Shown: piece by piece, positions 9,421 to 19,047 of the stretch
Numbering within the stretch: the first letter of the stretch is position 1
Layout: each line of letters begins with the position of its first letter
DNA from: Aliiroseovarius sp. S1339
GTDB lineage: Bacteria; Pseudomonadota; Alphaproteobacteria; Rhodobacterales; Rhodobacteraceae
Assembly: GCF_023195695.1 (NCBI RefSeq)
Contig: NZ_JALPQG010000001.1
Coordinates: 434,001-498,000 of the forward strand
Reading direction: 5' to 3'
DNA: 64,000 bases
Made by a program: the position numbers and the translations under genes
The notes under the pieces: model-generated
Database searches by the model: none
What the model was told of the DNA's origin: nothing
The model's input: only the letters and a program-made list of their open reading frames with translations

Positions 9421-10770
9421 TCAGCGCAAAGCCAGAAGTTTGCCATCGCGAGACACGATGTAGGCGGTGCCGTTCACAACCACCGGGCGGGTTGCCGCGC
9501 CACCGGGAATGGCCACTTGACCAACCAGCGCGCCGTTCACCGGATTGAAGCCGCGCATCACCCCATCTGACGACGCAACCCACAGTCTTCCACCCGCCAG
9601 AACCGGGCCAAGATTGGCATAGATCGACTTGCGTTTACGGGTTTTCGCCTTTGTATAGTATGGCAGCGGCACGCCCCAAATTCGTTCGCCAGTCTTGGCG
9701 TCCAGCCGCACAAGCTGTGCTTCGTCCGACACAAGGAACACCGACCCGCCCGTTACCCAAACGGGGCTGACCGCGCCTTCTTTTGCGGTCCACAGGCGTT
9801 CGCCTGACATGTTGATGGCAACCGTGCGACCCACCGGGTTGCCGGTGTAAATGATGCCGTCCTTCACAACCGGCTCACCGGTGATGTCGGTCACGATGGA
9901 ATAGGCACGGCCCGCACGTTCACCCGCGATCAGGCTTGACCACGTACGCGCACCACCTTTTTTCAAAGCCGCCACCACCTCGCCCGAGGCGAAGGGCAAC
10001 AGCACCAGACGATCGGTGACGGCAGGCGAGGATACGCCCACGACGCCTTCTTGGCTGGGGGTGCCAGACAGGCGCCATTTCACGCGGCCGGTGCCGGTTT
10101 CAATTGCCCACGCGCTGTTGTCGCGGCTGACCACATAGACAAGCCCACCCGAAACAGCGGGCGCGCCAGACCCCGACGCATCCATTTTCTGTTGCCATTT
10201 GACTTTGCCGGACGCTGCATCAAGTGCGCTGACCATACCGAAGCCCGATGTTACATAGACTGTGCCGTCCGCATAAGCCAAACCGCCGCCCGACGCGTCG
10301 TCTGATCGGTCAGATGGCGGAGTGAGGTCACGCGACCACAGGGTTGCCCCGGAGGTTGAGGTTGCCACCACCTGTGCGCGGCTATCCAAGGTAAATACCC
10401 GACCGGCTGCGACCACCGGTTCTGCGGTGATGCGGTGTTTGCGGCCATTGCCTTGCCCGATTGACGCAGCAAAGCGCAGCTGCGGCGCGGGCGACAAGGC
10501 GGGATGCTGAACGCGATGGGTCAGGCTGCCGCCCAAATGAGTCCAGCTTGCATGATTGACGGTTGCAGGCAGTGAAATCGGGCGCGCGCCATCCTGACGG
10601 CCTGCGCCTTCGACAGATGCGGCCGCTTCAGACAACTCGGCGGCCCCTAACGTTTGCGGGTTCAGGCTGCGCAGATCTTCACGATCGCCCGGTAAAATGT
10701 ATTCCTGTTGGGAACATGCCGCCAAAAGGCTCAACGAGACCAAAATTCCGGCGCTTTGTTTCAACTTCAC
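9421..10770 (-). CDS. bamB: BamB-like PQQ beta-propeller outer-membrane lipoprotein
   Basis: Scaffold lipoprotein of the BAM complex, which inserts beta-barrel proteins into the outer membrane. The 449 residues start with a lipoprotein signal, MKLKQSAGILVSLSLLAAC, with Cys19 as the lipidated residue. The rest is a PQQ-type propeller with repeated motifs such as GRVFTLDSRAQVVA, GTVYVTSGFGMVSALDAASGKVKW, GLVYVVSRDNSAWAIETGTG and RLDAKTGERIWG. Its place between a YfgM-like gene and der makes BamB the most specific reading; other PQQ-repeat proteins are much less likely in this context. Confidence 0.9.
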   Translation of the reverse strand: MKLKQSAGILVSLSLLAACSQQEYILPGDREDLRSLNPQTLGAAELSEAAASVEGAGRQDGARPISLPATVNHASWTHLGGSLTHRVQHPALSPAPQLRFAASIGQGNGRKHRITAEPVVAAGRVFTLDSRAQVVATSTSGATLWSRDLTPPSDRSDDASGGGLAYADGTVYVTSGFGMVSALDAASGKVKWQQKMDASGSGAPAVSGGLVYVVSRDNSAWAIETGTGRVKWRLSGTPSQEGVVGVSSPAVTDRLVLLPFASGEVVAALKKGGARTWSSLIAGERAGRAYSIVTDITGEPVVKDGIIYTGNPVGRTVAINMSGERLWTAKEGAVSPVWVTGGSVFLVSDEAQLVRLDAKTGERIWGVPLPYYTKAKTRKRKSIYANLGPVLAGGRLWVASSDGVMRGFNPVNGALVGQVAIPGGAATRPVVVNGTAYIVSRDGKLLALR

Positions 10771-10833
10771 GATATGCCCCCCGGGATACCAAAAAATGTC
10801 TTTTCAACCCGGATCATTGTCCGGTGTGGATGG

Positions 10834-11469
10834 TCAGGATGTCTCTAACGATCCACCCAGCGCCACAATCAACTGAGACGCGCGCCGACGCAAGGCCCCA
10901 GACGCCTCGTCATCCACCAAAAGCGCTTTCAGGCGGGTGATGGCCGCGTCTTGTTGGCCCTCGTCAACTTCGACCAGCGCCAATTGTTCTTCCGCCAGCA
11001 CGCGAAACGGTGCGCCGGGCGCGGCCAATGGCTCTAGGCGCGCGCGCCGCGCGGCAGGGTCAAGACCCGATCCGTCTTTTGACACAAGTTTCAACTGAGC
11101 CAAATCGCGATACAGTGGATCAATGCTGGTATCGTCGGCCAAAGCGCGCAAGGCGTCCACACCATTTGTGCCCTCTGCCGCTGCCAACATTGCGACCACC
11201 ACCGCCGCATCCCCGCTGGCATCAATTGCTGCTAGGGCCGTTGCACGCTCGGTCGCATCCGCTTGTTCCTCGGCGGCTAAAATGGCGTCGCCAAGCGCCT
11301 GCGCGGCGGACCGGTCGCTGGCTTTGCGCCATTCGTTATAGGCCGCACCACCCACCAGCAAGACGACCAGCAAAACGGCGATCCAGCCGTATTTACGCAT
11401 GGCGGCGTACAGCTTGTCGCGACGAACCTCTTCGCTGACTTCATCAATGAAAGTATCGGTCTCGCTCAC
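10834..11469 (-). CDS. YfgM/TPR-like inner-membrane periplasmic protein
   Basis: 211 residues with a short cytoplasmic N-terminus (FIDEVSEEVRRDKL), one transmembrane helix (YGWIAVLLVVLLVGGAAYN, about 28-46) and an Ala-rich helical periplasmic domain that reads as tetratricopeptide-like (YNEWRKASDRSAAQALGDAI). This matches the TPR_21/YfgM family, ancillary proteins of the SecYEG translocon and periplasmic chaperone network. It is first in the yfgM-bamB-der operon, 63 bases before bamB. Confidence 0.85.
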   Translation of the reverse strand: MSETDTFIDEVSEEVRRDKLYAAMRKYGWIAVLLVVLLVGGAAYNEWRKASDRSAAQALGDAILAAEEQADATERATALAAIDASGDAAVVVAMLAAAEGTNGVDALRALADDTSIDPLYRDLAQLKLVSKDGSGLDPAARRARLEPLAAPGAPFRVLAEEQLALVEVDEGQQDAAITRLKALLVDDEASGALRRRASQLIVALGGSLETS

Positions 11470-11696
11470 GGCGGTGCCTCCGGGTCAAAATCTCCCCTCC
11501 TTTTGCCCCAATGACGCGCGGATGCCAAGGGGGTGCATATTGCCTGACCCTTCGGCTTAATTGGGTGATCTTTTTGGCGCGTTTGGCGGCGGGCAATACT
11601 GCCCTTCCGGTTGAGCGGGTCAGGGAAGCCGCACTTGTCCCCGGGTAGGACTCGGCTTATCTTTCGTCATAATAATTAACATCGGCAGGAAATCTT

Positions 11697-12935
11697 ATGC
11701 GCCTCTTCCCAATAATCACAGCGATCCTTGTGGTGGCAGGCATGTTCATGCTGGTGTTTCAGCGCGACACACTTGAAACAGCGGCCGGGGCGCCAGTGAC
11801 GCAAGCGGATGAGGCAAGCACCGCCGCGGACGACACATCAGATGCCGCGCCAAACGAAGGCGTGTCAGTTGTGGCCCTGCGCAGCGCGGCCCGCGAGATC
11901 GAGATGCCCGTCCTTCTGCGCGGCCGAACCGAGGCCAACCGTCGGGTCGAGTTGCGCGCCGAGACCACAGGTCAGGTTGTTTCTATGAAGATATCCAAGG
12001 GCAGCCATGTCGAAGAAGGCGACATTTTGTGCCGTCTGGATGCTGGCACACGCGAAGCGAGCTTGGACGAAGCAATCGCGCGGTTGGCTGAGGCAAAAGC
12101 CCGCGCGCCCGAAGCCGAAGCCCGCGTGATCGAAGCACAAGCCCGGCTGGACGAGGCGACATTTAACCTGACCGCCGCCACCAAGCTGTCCGCTGGCGGT
12201 TTCGCCTCGGACACGCGGGTCGCCAACACCAAAGCATCGGTGGAAGCCGCACGGGCGGGCTATATCGCGGCGCAGTCCGGTGCCTCCAGTTCTGCCGCAG
12301 CGATCCAATCCGCAGAAGCAGGTGTGGCCGCCGCAAAGCGCGAGATTGAGCGGCTGGACATCCGCGCGCCCTTTCCCGGCACCCTGGAAACCGACAGCGC
12401 GGACGTTGGAACGCTTTTGCAACCCGGCGCGGCTTGCGCAACTGTGGTGCAGTATGACCCGGTGCGGGTTGTTGGCAGCGTCTCAGAACTTCAGGTCAAC
12501 CAGTTAAGGGCCGGGTTGCGCGCCGATGTGCGCCTTGCCTCGGGTGGCGAATTGTCGGGCAACGTGACGTTTGTGGCAGACACCGCCGATCCGGTGACCC
12601 GAACCTTCCGCGTTGAGGTTGAGGTCACGCAAGACGATGGTGCCCCCGTCGTACGCGCGGGCCAAACCGCCGAGGTGGTGATCACCGGAAACGGTCTGCC
12701 GGCACATTTGGTGCCCCAAAGTGCGTTGACGCTGGATGATGACGGGCGACTTGGTGTCCGGATTGTAACAGGCGACAGCGTGGCAGGATTCGCCCCCGTG
12801 ACAATGGTGCGCGACAGCGTCGAGGGCGTGTGGGTCACCGGACTTTCAGACCCCGCCGAGGTGATCATCGTCGGCCACCACTATGTCACCGATGGCGTGG
12901 CGGTTGACGTCACTTATCAGGAGCCCGGCTTATGA
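11697..12935 (+). CDS. RND efflux periplasmic adaptor (HlyD/MFP family)
   Basis: Membrane-fusion subunit linking an inner-membrane RND pump to an outer-membrane channel. 412 residues: an N-terminal anchor (LFPIITAILVVAGMFMLVF, about 3-21), a biotinyl-lipoyl half-motif (VVSMKISKGSHVEEGDILCRLD), an Ala/Glu-rich coiled-coil hairpin (about 125-220), the second lipoyl half (REIERLDIRAPFPGTLE), then a beta-barrel domain. No lipobox is visible, so it is anchored by its helix. The last four bases overlap the pump gene start (ATGA), which implies cotranslation. No outer-membrane channel gene is in the window. Confidence 0.94.
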   Translation: MRLFPIITAILVVAGMFMLVFQRDTLETAAGAPVTQADEASTAADDTSDAAPNEGVSVVALRSAAREIEMPVLLRGRTEANRRVELRAETTGQVVSMKISKGSHVEEGDILCRLDAGTREASLDEAIARLAEAKARAPEAEARVIEAQARLDEATFNLTAATKLSAGGFASDTRVANTKASVEAARAGYIAAQSGASSSAAAIQSAEAGVAAAKREIERLDIRAPFPGTLETDSADVGTLLQPGAACATVVQYDPVRVVGSVSELQVNQLRAGLRADVRLASGGELSGNVTFVADTADPVTRTFRVEVEVTQDDGAPVVRAGQTAEVVITGNGLPAHLVPQSALTLDDDGRLGVRIVTGDSVAGFAPVTMVRDSVEGVWVTGLSDPAEVIIVGHHYVTDGVAVDVTYQEPGL

Positions 12936-15900
12936 TAGGTATCGTCGACTGGGCCGCCAATCGGGCCCGGATGGTCATCGCTTTCGTGATCCTGTCGGTT
13001 CTGGCCGGCGCGATCGCCTATGTCAGTCTGCCCAAGGAAGGCGAGCCAGACATCGAAATTCCGGCTCTTTTCGTCTCGGTCCCCTTCCCCGGCATTTCTG
13101 CCGTCGACGCCGAACAACTTGTGCTGCGCCCGATGGAGACAGAGCTGGCCGACATTGACGGGCTAAAGACCATGTCAGGCACCGCCGCCGAAGGCTATGC
13201 CGGGGTCGCGCTGGAGTTCGAATTCGGCTGGGACAAGACCAACGTGATGGCCGATGTCCGCGATGCCATGAACTCGGCCGAGGGGAAATTTCCCGCCGGG
13301 TTTGACAGCTATTCGGTGAACGAAATCAACTTTTCGGAATTTCCGATCATCATCGTGAACCTGACCGGCAATGTGCCGGAACGCACATTGGTACGTCTGG
13401 CGCGTGATTTGCAAGACAAGCTGGAAGGGCTTGACGCGGTGCTGGAAGCCTCGCTCGCCGGGTATCGCGACGAGATGCTGGAGGTTGAAATCGACCCTCT
13501 GAAGCTTGAGGCCTATAACGTCACAGCGGGCGAACTGATCCGGGTCGTACAGAACAATAACCAGTTGATCGCGGCGGGCGACGTCAAGACGCCCACGGGA
13601 TCGACCGCCATAAAAATCCCATCCTCGTTTGACGAGGTGCAGGATGTTTATGACCTGCCGGTAAAGGTCAACGACGACAGCGTCGTAACACTGGGCGATC
13701 TGGCGACGATCCGCCTGACTTTTGAAGACCGCGAAGGTACCGCGCGTTTCAATGGCGACACCACCGTCGCCCTGCAAGTTGTGAAACGCAAAGGCTATAA
13801 CCTGATTGATACGGCCGCACAAGTGCGCCGCCTTGTGGATGTTACCCGCAAGGAATGGCCCGCCGATCTGCGTCAGGCTGTGAAAATCGGCACCTCGAAC
13901 GACCAAAGCTTCGTGGTGGACAGTATGGTGCGCCAGTTGGAAGGGTCGGTCATCACGGCCATCGCGCTGGTGATGATCGTGGTTTTGGGCGCGCTTGGCA
14001 CCCGGCCCGCACTGCTGGTGGGCTTTGCAATCCCAACCTCGTTCCTGCTGACCTTCGCGCTATTCGGAGCCCTGGGGGTCACAATTTCGAACATCGTCAT
14101 GTTCGGGCTGATCCTTGCGGTGGGGATGCTGGTCGACGGCGCGATTGTTGTCGTTGAATACGCCGACAAGAAGATCAGCCAAGGCGTTGGGCCGATGGCG
14201 GCCTATACGGCGGCGGCTAAGCGGATGTTCTGGCCGATCGTCAGCTCAACCGCGACGACGCTGTGCGCCTTCTTGCCCATGCTGTTCTGGCCCGGCATCC
14301 CCGGCCAGTTTATGGGCTGGCTGCCCAAGACGCTGATTTATGTGCTGTCGGCGTCGTTGCTGGTGGCCTTGGTCTATCTGCCAGTGGTCGGCGGCGTGTC
14401 GGGCCGGATCAGCCGCACCATTGGCTTTCTTTCCGACGCGCTGCGCGGTCTGCCAGTTTGGCTGCGGATCACGCTCGTCCTGCCGTCGGTCTATGTTCTG
14501 TTCTTGTCCGGCTTCCAGCTGCTGAACCCAGGCTACCTGTTCGGCGGCGTGCCTCCGTTTGAAGGGGTCATGGCGATCATGCCGGGCGCGGTGATGTTCC
14601 TGCTTGGCGCAGCGGCGACCTCGATCACGCTGGGGTCGCTGAGCTGGCACCGGGAAGCGAAGACCGTGAAAGGTGGCTATCGCCGAACATGGTTTGGCCA
14701 CCTGATCCACTTTATCTCGGGCAACCCGATCATGCCGCTGGTGGCTATCGCGCTGGTCATCGGCTTCGTTGTTTCGACCTTCATGATGTATGGCCGTAAC
14801 AATCTGGGTGTCGAGTTCTTTGCCGACAGCGAACCCGAACAAGCCATCGTCTATGTGCGCGCACGCGGCAATCTGAGCCTGCAGGAAAAAGACGCGATGG
14901 TCCGGCAGGCAGAAGACATTGCGCTGTCCACCAAGGGCATCGAAAGCGTGTTTGCCTTTGCCGGCGCGGGCGGGCTGAACCAGAATACCGGCGGCGCGAT
15001 GGGGCCGCGCGACAGTATCGGCCAGTTGCAGATTGAGCTGGTGGCGTGGGAAGATCGCCCGTCAATCGAGCGCGACGCGCCGCTGTTCGGCCTGATCCCT
15101 TTTACCACGACCGAGATTGACCCGGAATTTGACGGCGACGCGGTCATGGCCCGGCTGGAACAACGCCTGTCCACCTTGCCCGGATTTCGCACCGAGGTTC
15201 TGAACCTGAACCGCGGCCCAGCCTCGGCCAAGCCCGTGCATCTGCGTTTGAAAGGCGACAACTGGGAAGCTTTGGAGACCGCAGCCTCCGCCGCCATAGC
15301 CCAGTTCAACGCAACCCCCGGCCTGACCGCCATCGAAGACACGCTGCCCCTGCCCGGCATTGACTGGCAGCTGAAAGTCGATGTCGAAGAAGCCGGGCGT
15401 TACGGCACCGATGTCGCCACAGTGGGCGGCATGGTGCAGCTTGTGACCAACGGCATTCTGCTGGACACGATGCGGGTGGACAGCTCGGATGAAGAGATTG
15501 AAATCCGCGTGCGTCTGCCCAAGAAAGATCGTGTTCTGTCCACGCTTGATGGGTTGAAACTGCGCACCTCGACAGGGCTTGTGCCGCTGTCCAACTTTGT
15601 AACCCGCAAGCCAGTGCCCAGCTTGGCGCAGATCGACCGGGTGGACCAAAGCCGCTATTATGACGTGAAGGCGGGCGTGCAGGATGGATTGGTCCGGCTG
15701 ACCGACCCCGAAGGCGGCGAACGCTATGTCGGCGCAGATGAGGCGGACCAAATTCTGGCAAGCGACGAAGGTGCCGATCTGACCCGAATGCCGGTCACCC
15801 CCAGCGACCGGATCGCCGCCCTGACCGCGTGGATCGACAGCGTCGACCTGCCTGTCGGAGTGACTTACGAATGGACCGGTGATCAGGAAGATCAGGCCGA

Positions 15901-16702
15901 AAGCCAGGCGTTCCTTGGGCAAGCCTTTATCGGCGCGCTTGGGCTGATGTTCATCATCCTGCTGGCGCAATTCAACAGCTTTTACAACTCGGTTCTGGTG
16001 CTGCTGGCTGTGGTTCTGTCCACCACCGGTGTTCTGGTTGGAATGATGGTGATGCAGCAGCCGTTTTCGATCATCATGACTGGCACGGGCATCGTCGCCT
16101 TGGCGGGGATCGTGGTGAACAACAATATCGTGCTGATCGACACCTATCAGGATTACGCGCGCTTCATGCCGAAGATCGAAGCCATCACCCGCACCGCCGA
16201 GGCGCGCATCCGCCCGGTTCTGCTGACCACCATCACCACCATGGCCGGTCTTGCACCGATGATGTTCGGCCTGTCGCTGGATTTCTTCAAGGGCGGCTAT
16301 TCGCTTGATGCGCCCACTGCCCTTTGGTGGAAACAACTGGCGACCGCTGTGGTGTTCGGACTTGGCATCGCGACGGTGCTGACGCTTATCTTCACTCCCT
16401 CTATGCTTGCCCTGCGGGTGTGGATATCGGCCGGCGCTTATCGTTCGGCCAACGGGCTGCGCGCGCTGGCACTGCGCTCGGGTCAGACGGCGCGTGATGT
16501 GGCGCTGGACAAAGCCGCGCGCAAACAGCCGATCCACGAGCTCCTATGGGTCACCGAAAGCGATCTGGGCCCGGCTGGCAACACGCAAGAGCCCCCTGTC
16601 ATGGATCAGGGAAATGCCGAAGGCGAGGGTAAGGCGACCGCCGAGCCTGATACTGAGGCGCCGAAACGGCCCGGCAAATCACCGCTTCGAGCTGCCGAGT
16701 GA
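12932..16702 (+). CDS. RND superfamily efflux permease, unusually long
   Basis: Proton-driven inner-membrane pump, 1256 residues against about 1030-1050 in AcrB. Features of the family are LPKEGEPDIEIP near the N-terminus, the TM4 motif GMLVDGAIVVVEYAD (one acidic residue where AcrB has two), and TM10 GIVALAGIVVNNNIVLIDTY. Between the end of TM6 (about residue 487) and TM7 (about 601) lie some 113 residues with two extra hydrophobic stretches (about 511-531 and 545-570), where AcrB has a short loop. The last 80 or so residues form a polar Pro/Glu-rich tail. Substrate cannot be predicted. It is coupled to the adaptor by a four-base overlap. Confidence 0.94.
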   Translation: MIGIVDWAANRARMVIAFVILSVLAGAIAYVSLPKEGEPDIEIPALFVSVPFPGISAVDAEQLVLRPMETELADIDGLKTMSGTAAEGYAGVALEFEFGWDKTNVMADVRDAMNSAEGKFPAGFDSYSVNEINFSEFPIIIVNLTGNVPERTLVRLARDLQDKLEGLDAVLEASLAGYRDEMLEVEIDPLKLEAYNVTAGELIRVVQNNNQLIAAGDVKTPTGSTAIKIPSSFDEVQDVYDLPVKVNDDSVVTLGDLATIRLTFEDREGTARFNGDTTVALQVVKRKGYNLIDTAAQVRRLVDVTRKEWPADLRQAVKIGTSNDQSFVVDSMVRQLEGSVITAIALVMIVVLGALGTRPALLVGFAIPTSFLLTFALFGALGVTISNIVMFGLILAVGMLVDGAIVVVEYADKKISQGVGPMAAYTAAAKRMFWPIVSSTATTLCAFLPMLFWPGIPGQFMGWLPKTLIYVLSASLLVALVYLPVVGGVSGRISRTIGFLSDALRGLPVWLRITLVLPSVYVLFLSGFQLLNPGYLFGGVPPFEGVMAIMPGAVMFLLGAAATSITLGSLSWHREAKTVKGGYRRTWFGHLIHFISGNPIMPLVAIALVIGFVVSTFMMYGRNNLGVEFFADSEPEQAIVYVRARGNLSLQEKDAMVRQAEDIALSTKGIESVFAFAGAGGLNQNTGGAMGPRDSIGQLQIELVAWEDRPSIERDAPLFGLIPFTTTEIDPEFDGDAVMARLEQRLSTLPGFRTEVLNLNRGPASAKPVHLRLKGDNWEALETAASAAIAQFNATPGLTAIEDTLPLPGIDWQLKVDVEEAGRYGTDVATVGGMVQLVTNGILLDTMRVDSSDEEIEIRVRLPKKDRVLSTLDGLKLRTSTGLVPLSNFVTRKPVPSLAQIDRVDQSRYYDVKAGVQDGLVRLTDPEGGERYVGADEADQILASDEGADLTRMPVTPSDRIAALTAWIDSVDLPVGVTYEWTGDQEDQAESQAFLGQAFIGALGLMFIILLAQFNSFYNSVLVLLAVVLSTTGVLVGMMVMQQPFSIIMTGTGIVALAGIVVNNNIVLIDTYQDYARFMPKIEAITRTAEARIRPVLLTTITTMAGLAPMMFGLSLDFFKGGYSLDAPTALWWKQLATAVVFGLGIATVLTLIFTPSMLALRVWISAGAYRSANGLRALALRSGQTARDVALDKAARKQPIHELLWVTESDLGPAGNTQEPPVMDQGNAEGEGKATAEPDTEAPKRPGKSPLRAAE

Positions 16703-16724
16703 ACCAAGCAAACATCGAAACATA

Positions 16725-16762
16725 AGAAGGGCGCACAAGTATCTGTGCGCCCTTCTCTTTTA
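16725..16762. terminator. Strong bidirectional terminator
   Basis: Perfect 13-bp inverted repeat AGAAGGGCGCACA (16725-16737) / TGTGCGCCCTTCT (16744-16756), 6-base loop, then CTTTTA on the plus strand and a TTATG-type tail on the minus strand. It sits between the convergent RND pump and ABC exporter genes. Confidence 0.85.
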
Positions 16763-16780
16763 GCGAACGGACAAAAGCGC

Positions 16781-18610
16781 TTAGGCAGCGGCGATGTCTG
16801 TTGCCTCTTCTTCGCTGGCTTGGCGAGCCCACATCGCGGCGTAACGCCCACCTTTGTCCAACAGTGCGTCATGGCTGCCACGTTCGACCACCTCGCCCGC
16901 TTCAAGCACCACAATCTCGTCGGCATCAACGATGGTGGACAGGCGGTGCGCGATGGTGATGACCGTGCGCCCCTGCCCCATTTCGCGCAAGCTTTCCTGA
17001 ATGTCGCGTTCGGTTTGGGTGTCCAGCGCCGAAGTCGCCTCGTCCAACAACAATATCGGCGGGTTCTTCAGCAACGTTCGCGCGATGCCGACGCGCTGCT
17101 TTTCACCACCTGACAGTTTCAGGCCGCGTTCGCCGACCTGCGTGTCATAGCCTTCGGGCAGGCTGATGATGAAATCATGGATTTTCGCGGCTTTTGCGGC
17201 GGCCACAACCTCGTCACGGCTGGCCTCTGGCCGTCCGTAGGCGATGTTGTAATAGACGCTGTCATTGAATAGCACCGTGTCCTGCGGCACGACGCCAATG
17301 ACACCGTGCAGACTGTCTTGGGTCACATCGCGCACGTCCTGCCCGTCGATAGACAAGCTGCCACCGTTGACGTCATAGAAGCGAAACAGAAGTCGTCCAA
17401 TGGTCGATTTTCCCGACCCCGACGGGCCGACGATTGCGACGGTCTTTCCGGCCGGTACATCAATCGACACACCTTTCAGGATGGGTCGTTCCGCGTCATA
17501 GCCAAAGCGCAGATCATCGAACTTCAACGCGCCGCCGGTGACTTTGATATCAGGCGCGCCGGGCGCGTCTTTCACGTCGGCCGGTTGTTCAAGCAGGTTA
17601 AACATCTCGTCCATATCGACCAGCGACTGGCGAATTTCGCGATACACGGTGCCAAGGAAATTGAGCGGCATTGTGATCTGGATCATATAGGCGTTGACCA
17701 TCACGAAGTCGCCGACCGTCAAATCCCCGGCTTGCACGCCAATTGCGGCAAGAACCATCACACCCATCAGGCCCAGCGTGATCAGAAACGCTTGCCCGAA
17801 GTTGAGGAAGGCCAAGGAATACGAGGTCTTCAGCGCGGCTCGTTCATACCCCGCCATCGCCACATCATAACGTTCGGCTTCGCGCGTCTCTGCGCCGAAA
17901 TATTTGACGGTTTCAAAGTTCAGCAGGCTGTCGATGGCCTTTTGGTTGGCATCTGTGTCTTGGTCGTTCATTTCCTTGCGGATACGCACGCGCCATTCGG
18001 TCACTTTGAAGGTGAACCAGACATAGATGGCAATCGTGACCACCACGACCGCCAAATACCAAACGTCAAAAACGAAGAAAAGGATGGCCGAGATCATCAC
18101 AAGTTCCAGCACCAGCGGGCCCATGGAAAACAGCATGAAGCGCAGAAGGAAATCGACACCCTTCACGCCACGTTCGATGATCCGCGACAGCCCGCCCGTC
18201 TTGCGCGTGATGTGATAGCGCATCGACAGGCGATGAATGTGGGTGAACGTTTCCAGCGCCAATAAGCGCAGCGCGCGTTGGCCAACACGAGCAAAAACGG
18301 CGTCTCGCAATTGCTGAAACCCGTTGGTCATCATCCGCGCCATACCATAGGCCAGCGTCAGTCCAATCGCACCGATCGCCAGCGCCCATGCCTCGCCTGT
18401 CGCATCGCCGCTCAGGACGTCGACCGCACCTTTATAAAGAAACGGCGTCAGGACCGAGATCACTTTGGAGGCCAAAAGCATCACCAGCGCGATGACCACA
18501 CGGTATTTCACCCAAGGATGTTCGTCGGGCCAAAGATAGGGCGCAACACGCTTGATCGTGCGCCAGCCATTCTTGGGGGAATCGGTGGTTGTGATACGGG
18601 AAGGAGCCAT
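16781..18610 (-). CDS. Atm1/HMT1-type ABC exporter, fused permease-ATPase
   Basis: 609 residues. Six transmembrane helices occupy about residues 35-320, followed by one ATPase domain: Walker A GPSGSGKST (about 394-402), signature LSGGEKQR (about 499-506), Walker B ILLLDEAT (about 517-524). LLNFETVKYFG, FLNFGQAFLI and RQSLVDMD are diagnostic of the mitochondrial Atm1/ABCB7 and bacterial Atm1 group, which export glutathione-linked compounds and metal-thiol conjugates. It probably works as a homodimer. It is divergent from an ArsR regulator across 94 bases, which suggests control by a metal, metalloid or thiol stress, though that is inference. Confidence 0.92.
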   Translation of the reverse strand: MAPSRITTTDSPKNGWRTIKRVAPYLWPDEHPWVKYRVVIALVMLLASKVISVLTPFLYKGAVDVLSGDATGEAWALAIGAIGLTLAYGMARMMTNGFQQLRDAVFARVGQRALRLLALETFTHIHRLSMRYHITRKTGGLSRIIERGVKGVDFLLRFMLFSMGPLVLELVMISAILFFVFDVWYLAVVVVTIAIYVWFTFKVTEWRVRIRKEMNDQDTDANQKAIDSLLNFETVKYFGAETREAERYDVAMAGYERAALKTSYSLAFLNFGQAFLITLGLMGVMVLAAIGVQAGDLTVGDFVMVNAYMIQITMPLNFLGTVYREIRQSLVDMDEMFNLLEQPADVKDAPGAPDIKVTGGALKFDDLRFGYDAERPILKGVSIDVPAGKTVAIVGPSGSGKSTIGRLLFRFYDVNGGSLSIDGQDVRDVTQDSLHGVIGVVPQDTVLFNDSVYYNIAYGRPEASRDEVVAAAKAAKIHDFIISLPEGYDTQVGERGLKLSGGEKQRVGIARTLLKNPPILLLDEATSALDTQTERDIQESLREMGQGRTVITIAHRLSTIVDADEIVVLEAGEVVERGSHDALLDKGGRYAAMWARQASEEEATDIAAA

Positions 18611-18676
18611 TCGTAACCTTATTCTGGCTAGACCCGGCGGCAGAAACTGCGCAGCGGGTTCGCTGGGGCTTGTGTT

Positions 18677-18704
18677 ATTTCAATATTTCACCGATATTTG
18701 AAAT
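18677..18704. promoter_or_regulatory. Candidate ArsR operator between exporter and arsR
   Basis: Imperfect inverted repeat ATTTCAATAT (18677-18686) and ATATTTGAAAT (18694-18704), AT-rich in a GC-rich region and ending directly at the arsR start codon. ArsR/SmtB proteins bind AT-rich inverted repeats of this kind. It is placed to repress both divergent genes. Confidence 0.55.
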
Positions 18705-19037
18705 ATGGAGCAGAGTCGAGTCCTCAAATCCCTGTCCGCGATGGCACATGACACCCGGTTGGAAATCGTGCGCCTGCTTGTGGCGCGCGGTGATGAGGGG
18801 ATGGCGGCGGGCGCGATATCTGACGCCCTTGGTGTCTCTGCCTCTGGTCTGTCCTTTCATTTGTCGCAGTTGGAAACGGCTGGGCTGTTAACCTCGCGCA
18901 AGGCATCGCGCCATGTGATCTATGCCGCGAACCGCGCCGCCCTTGGAGGTGTGATCGCCTATCTGCTGAATGATTGCTGTGCGCGCGACCCCGACATTTG
19001 CGCCTGCGCCAGCGAGAACGCGCAAGCACTCGGTTAA
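18705..19037 (+). CDS. ArsR/SmtB family winged-helix regulator with C-terminal cysteine cluster
   Basis: 110 residues with a typical ArsR HTH (AGAISDALGVSASGLSFHL, about 35-53) and wing. The SmtB/ArsR alpha-3 CVC metal motif is absent. Instead the C-terminus has Cys91, Cys92, Cys99 and Cys101 (NDCCARDPDICACAS). This is close to the C-terminal Cys-Cys-x(n)-Cys As(III) site described for Acidithiobacillus ferrooxidans ArsR, although the spacing differs slightly. The ATG follows the palindrome with no ribosome-binding site in between, so the mRNA may be leaderless; the next ATG (residue 13) would remove part of the first helix. The LysM gene converges 10 bases downstream. Confidence 0.9.
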   Translation: MEQSRVLKSLSAMAHDTRLEIVRLLVARGDEGMAAGAISDALGVSASGLSFHLSQLETAGLLTSRKASRHVIYAANRAALGGVIAYLLNDCCARDPDICACASENAQALG

Positions 19038-19047
19038 GGGCGCGTGC

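Noticed and set aside
15062-16537. Long open frame opposite the RND pump
   Set aside because: Antisense shadow with His/Gln/Arg-rich translation.
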